A stretch of 64,000 nucleotides of DNA from Kordia periserrulae (GTDB lineage: Bacteria; Bacteroidota; Bacteroidia; Flavobacteriales; Flavobacteriaceae): NCBI RefSeq assembly GCF_003054265.1, contig NZ_QBKT01000005.1, positions 124,001 to 188,000 on the forward strand, given 5' to 3'. The notes under the pieces are model-generated. The model was not told where the DNA came from and did no database searches. It saw only the letters and a list, made by a program, of their open reading frames with translations. The position numbers were made by a program, and so were the translations under genes. Positions 63,003 through 64,000 of this stretch are shown one piece after another; positions within the stretch are counted from its first letter, which is position 1, and every line of letters starts with the position of its first letter.

Positions 63003-64000
63003 ATGAATATTCAAGAAGTATTAACAGCAAAAGTCAAAGAAGCATTTGAAAACTTATACAGTGCCACATTAGATACTGTAGAGTTTCAAGCAACCCGAAA
63101 AGATTTTGAAGGAGATATTACCGTAGTTGTATTTCCGATGTTACGCGTTAAAAAAATGAATCCTGCACAACTCGGCGAAGAGTTAGGGAACTTTTTAGTG
63201 GAACATGTTGCTGAGGTACGTCGCTTCAACGTGGTCAAAGGATTTTTAAATCTCGTGATTGACGATGCGTATTACTTAAATTTCTTCGCGAAGAGTACTG
63301 AAAATGAAACGTTCGGACATGCAACTCAAAAAGCTGGAGAAGCTGCTGTAATGGTAGAATATTCATCACCAAATACCAACAAACCCTTGCACTTAGGACA
63401 CATTCGAAACAACTTGTTAGGATATAGTGTTGCCGAAATCATCAAAGCTTCTGGAAAAAAAGTATACAAAACCCAAATCATCAACGATCGAGGAATTCAC
63501 ATCTGTAAATCCATGTTGGCTTGGAAACGCTATGGAAATGGCGAAACACCTGAATCCACAGGTATCAAAGGTGATAAGTTAGTTGGAAATTACTATGTGA
63601 AATTTGATAGTGTTTACAAGCAAGAAATTGTAGAATTGGTAGCCAACGGAATGCCAGAAGAAGAAGCAAAAAAGCAAGCGCCGATTTTGTTGGAAGCACA
63701 AGAAATGTTACGTAAATGGGAAGCAGGCGATGCTGAAACGGTGGCGTTGTGGAAGCAAATGAATCAATGGGTATATGATGGTTTTGCGGTGACGTATAAA
63801 AACCTAGGTGTTGATTTTGATGCCTTATACTATGAAAGTGACACCTATTTATTAGGAAAAGATTTTGTCGCGGAAGGTTTGGAAAGCGGTGTTTTTTATA
63901 AAAAAGAAGACGGTTCTGTGTGGTGCGATTTGACTGATGAAGGTTTGGACGAAAAAATCGTATTGCGTGCCGATGGAACTGCGGTATACATGACACAAGA
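63003..64000 (+). CDS. argS: Arginyl-tRNA synthetase, 3' end beyond the window
   Basis: ArgRS charges tRNA-Arg with arginine. The frame is open from the ATG at 63003 to the window end (332 full codons); the family has about 570-600 residues, so the gene is cut by the window edge. The N-terminal tRNA-contacting domain (MNIQEVLTAKVKEAFENLYS; TRKDFEGDITVVVFPML) is followed by the class I HIGH-type motif in SPNTNKPLHLGHIRNNLLGY, and by YKTQIINDRGIHICKSMLAW, typical of ArgRS. The KMSKS-type region would lie outside. The assignment is secure. Confidence 0.95.
   Translation, partial: MNIQEVLTAKVKEAFENLYSATLDTVEFQATRKDFEGDITVVVFPMLRVKKMNPAQLGEELGNFLVEHVAEVRRFNVVKGFLNLVIDDAYYLNFFAKSTENETFGHATQKAGEAAVMVEYSSPNTNKPLHLGHIRNNLLGYSVAEIIKASGKKVYKTQIINDRGIHICKSMLAWKRYGNGETPESTGIKGDKLVGNYYVKFDSVYKQEIVELVANGMPEEEAKKQAPILLEAQEMLRKWEAGDAETVALWKQMNQWVYDGFAVTYKNLGVDFDALYYESDTYLLGKDFVAEGLESGVFYKKEDGSVWCDLTDEGLDEKIVLRADGTAVYMTQ

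Overview
The window is a chromosomal segment of a Bacteroidota bacterium, almost certainly a marine-type Flavobacteriaceae member. The evidence is a low G+C content, Bacteroidota promoters (TTTG, 19 bp, TAnnTTTG), two SusC/SusD pairs, a type IX secretion tail, and the flavobacterial order rplQ-carA-eno-gltA. The leader style of the RiPP precursor at 45.1 kb is Kordia-like. That genus call is an inference.

Layout. 1-3.5 kb: the 3' part of a YjjG-type HAD phosphatase, a lipoprotein, a DUF5723 envelope protein and an unknown secreted protein. 3.5-6.8 kb: a repeat-bearing gap, rarA, a rhomboid protease and an RlmB-type rRNA methyltransferase. 6.8-21.1 kb, minus strand: two SusC/SusD nutrient-uptake operons with lipoprotein partners, separated by a T9SS-exported arylsulfotransferase-like protein. 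The two SusC genes share a nearly identical upstream block. 21.4-23.2 kb: a BamA-like outer-membrane protein. 23.2-40.6 kb, plus strand: the fused str-S10-spc-alpha supercluster (rpsL to rplQ), including fusA, secY, infA and rpoA, with a strong terminator hairpin inside it between rpsJ and rplC. 40.7-54.3 kb: an FkbM methyltransferase, carA, a lipoprotein, eno, an orphan cysteine-rich GG-leader RiPP precursor (minus), a transglutaminase-like membrane protein with a DUF350 partner, a giant 1541-residue surface protein with internal 834-bp DNA repeats, gltA, and a DDAH/amidinotransferase-family enzyme. 54.3-62.2 kb: an accessory zone with a beta-barrel protein, an FG-GAP propeller protein, ctlX, and two large proteins without recognised function. 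62.5 kb to the end: an Rrf2 regulator and the 5' part of argS.

The most notable unexplained structure is a pair of 214-bp elements at 55180-55393 and 58642-58855. They differ at only five positions, have 12-bp terminal inverted repeats, and each has its own 6-bp target duplication (TAATTA and ATTTTA). They encode nothing and look like a MITE family. One forms the stop codon of the FG-GAP gene at its junction; the other sits directly behind the ctlX terminator. No tRNA, rRNA, CRISPR array or complete insertion sequence was seen.
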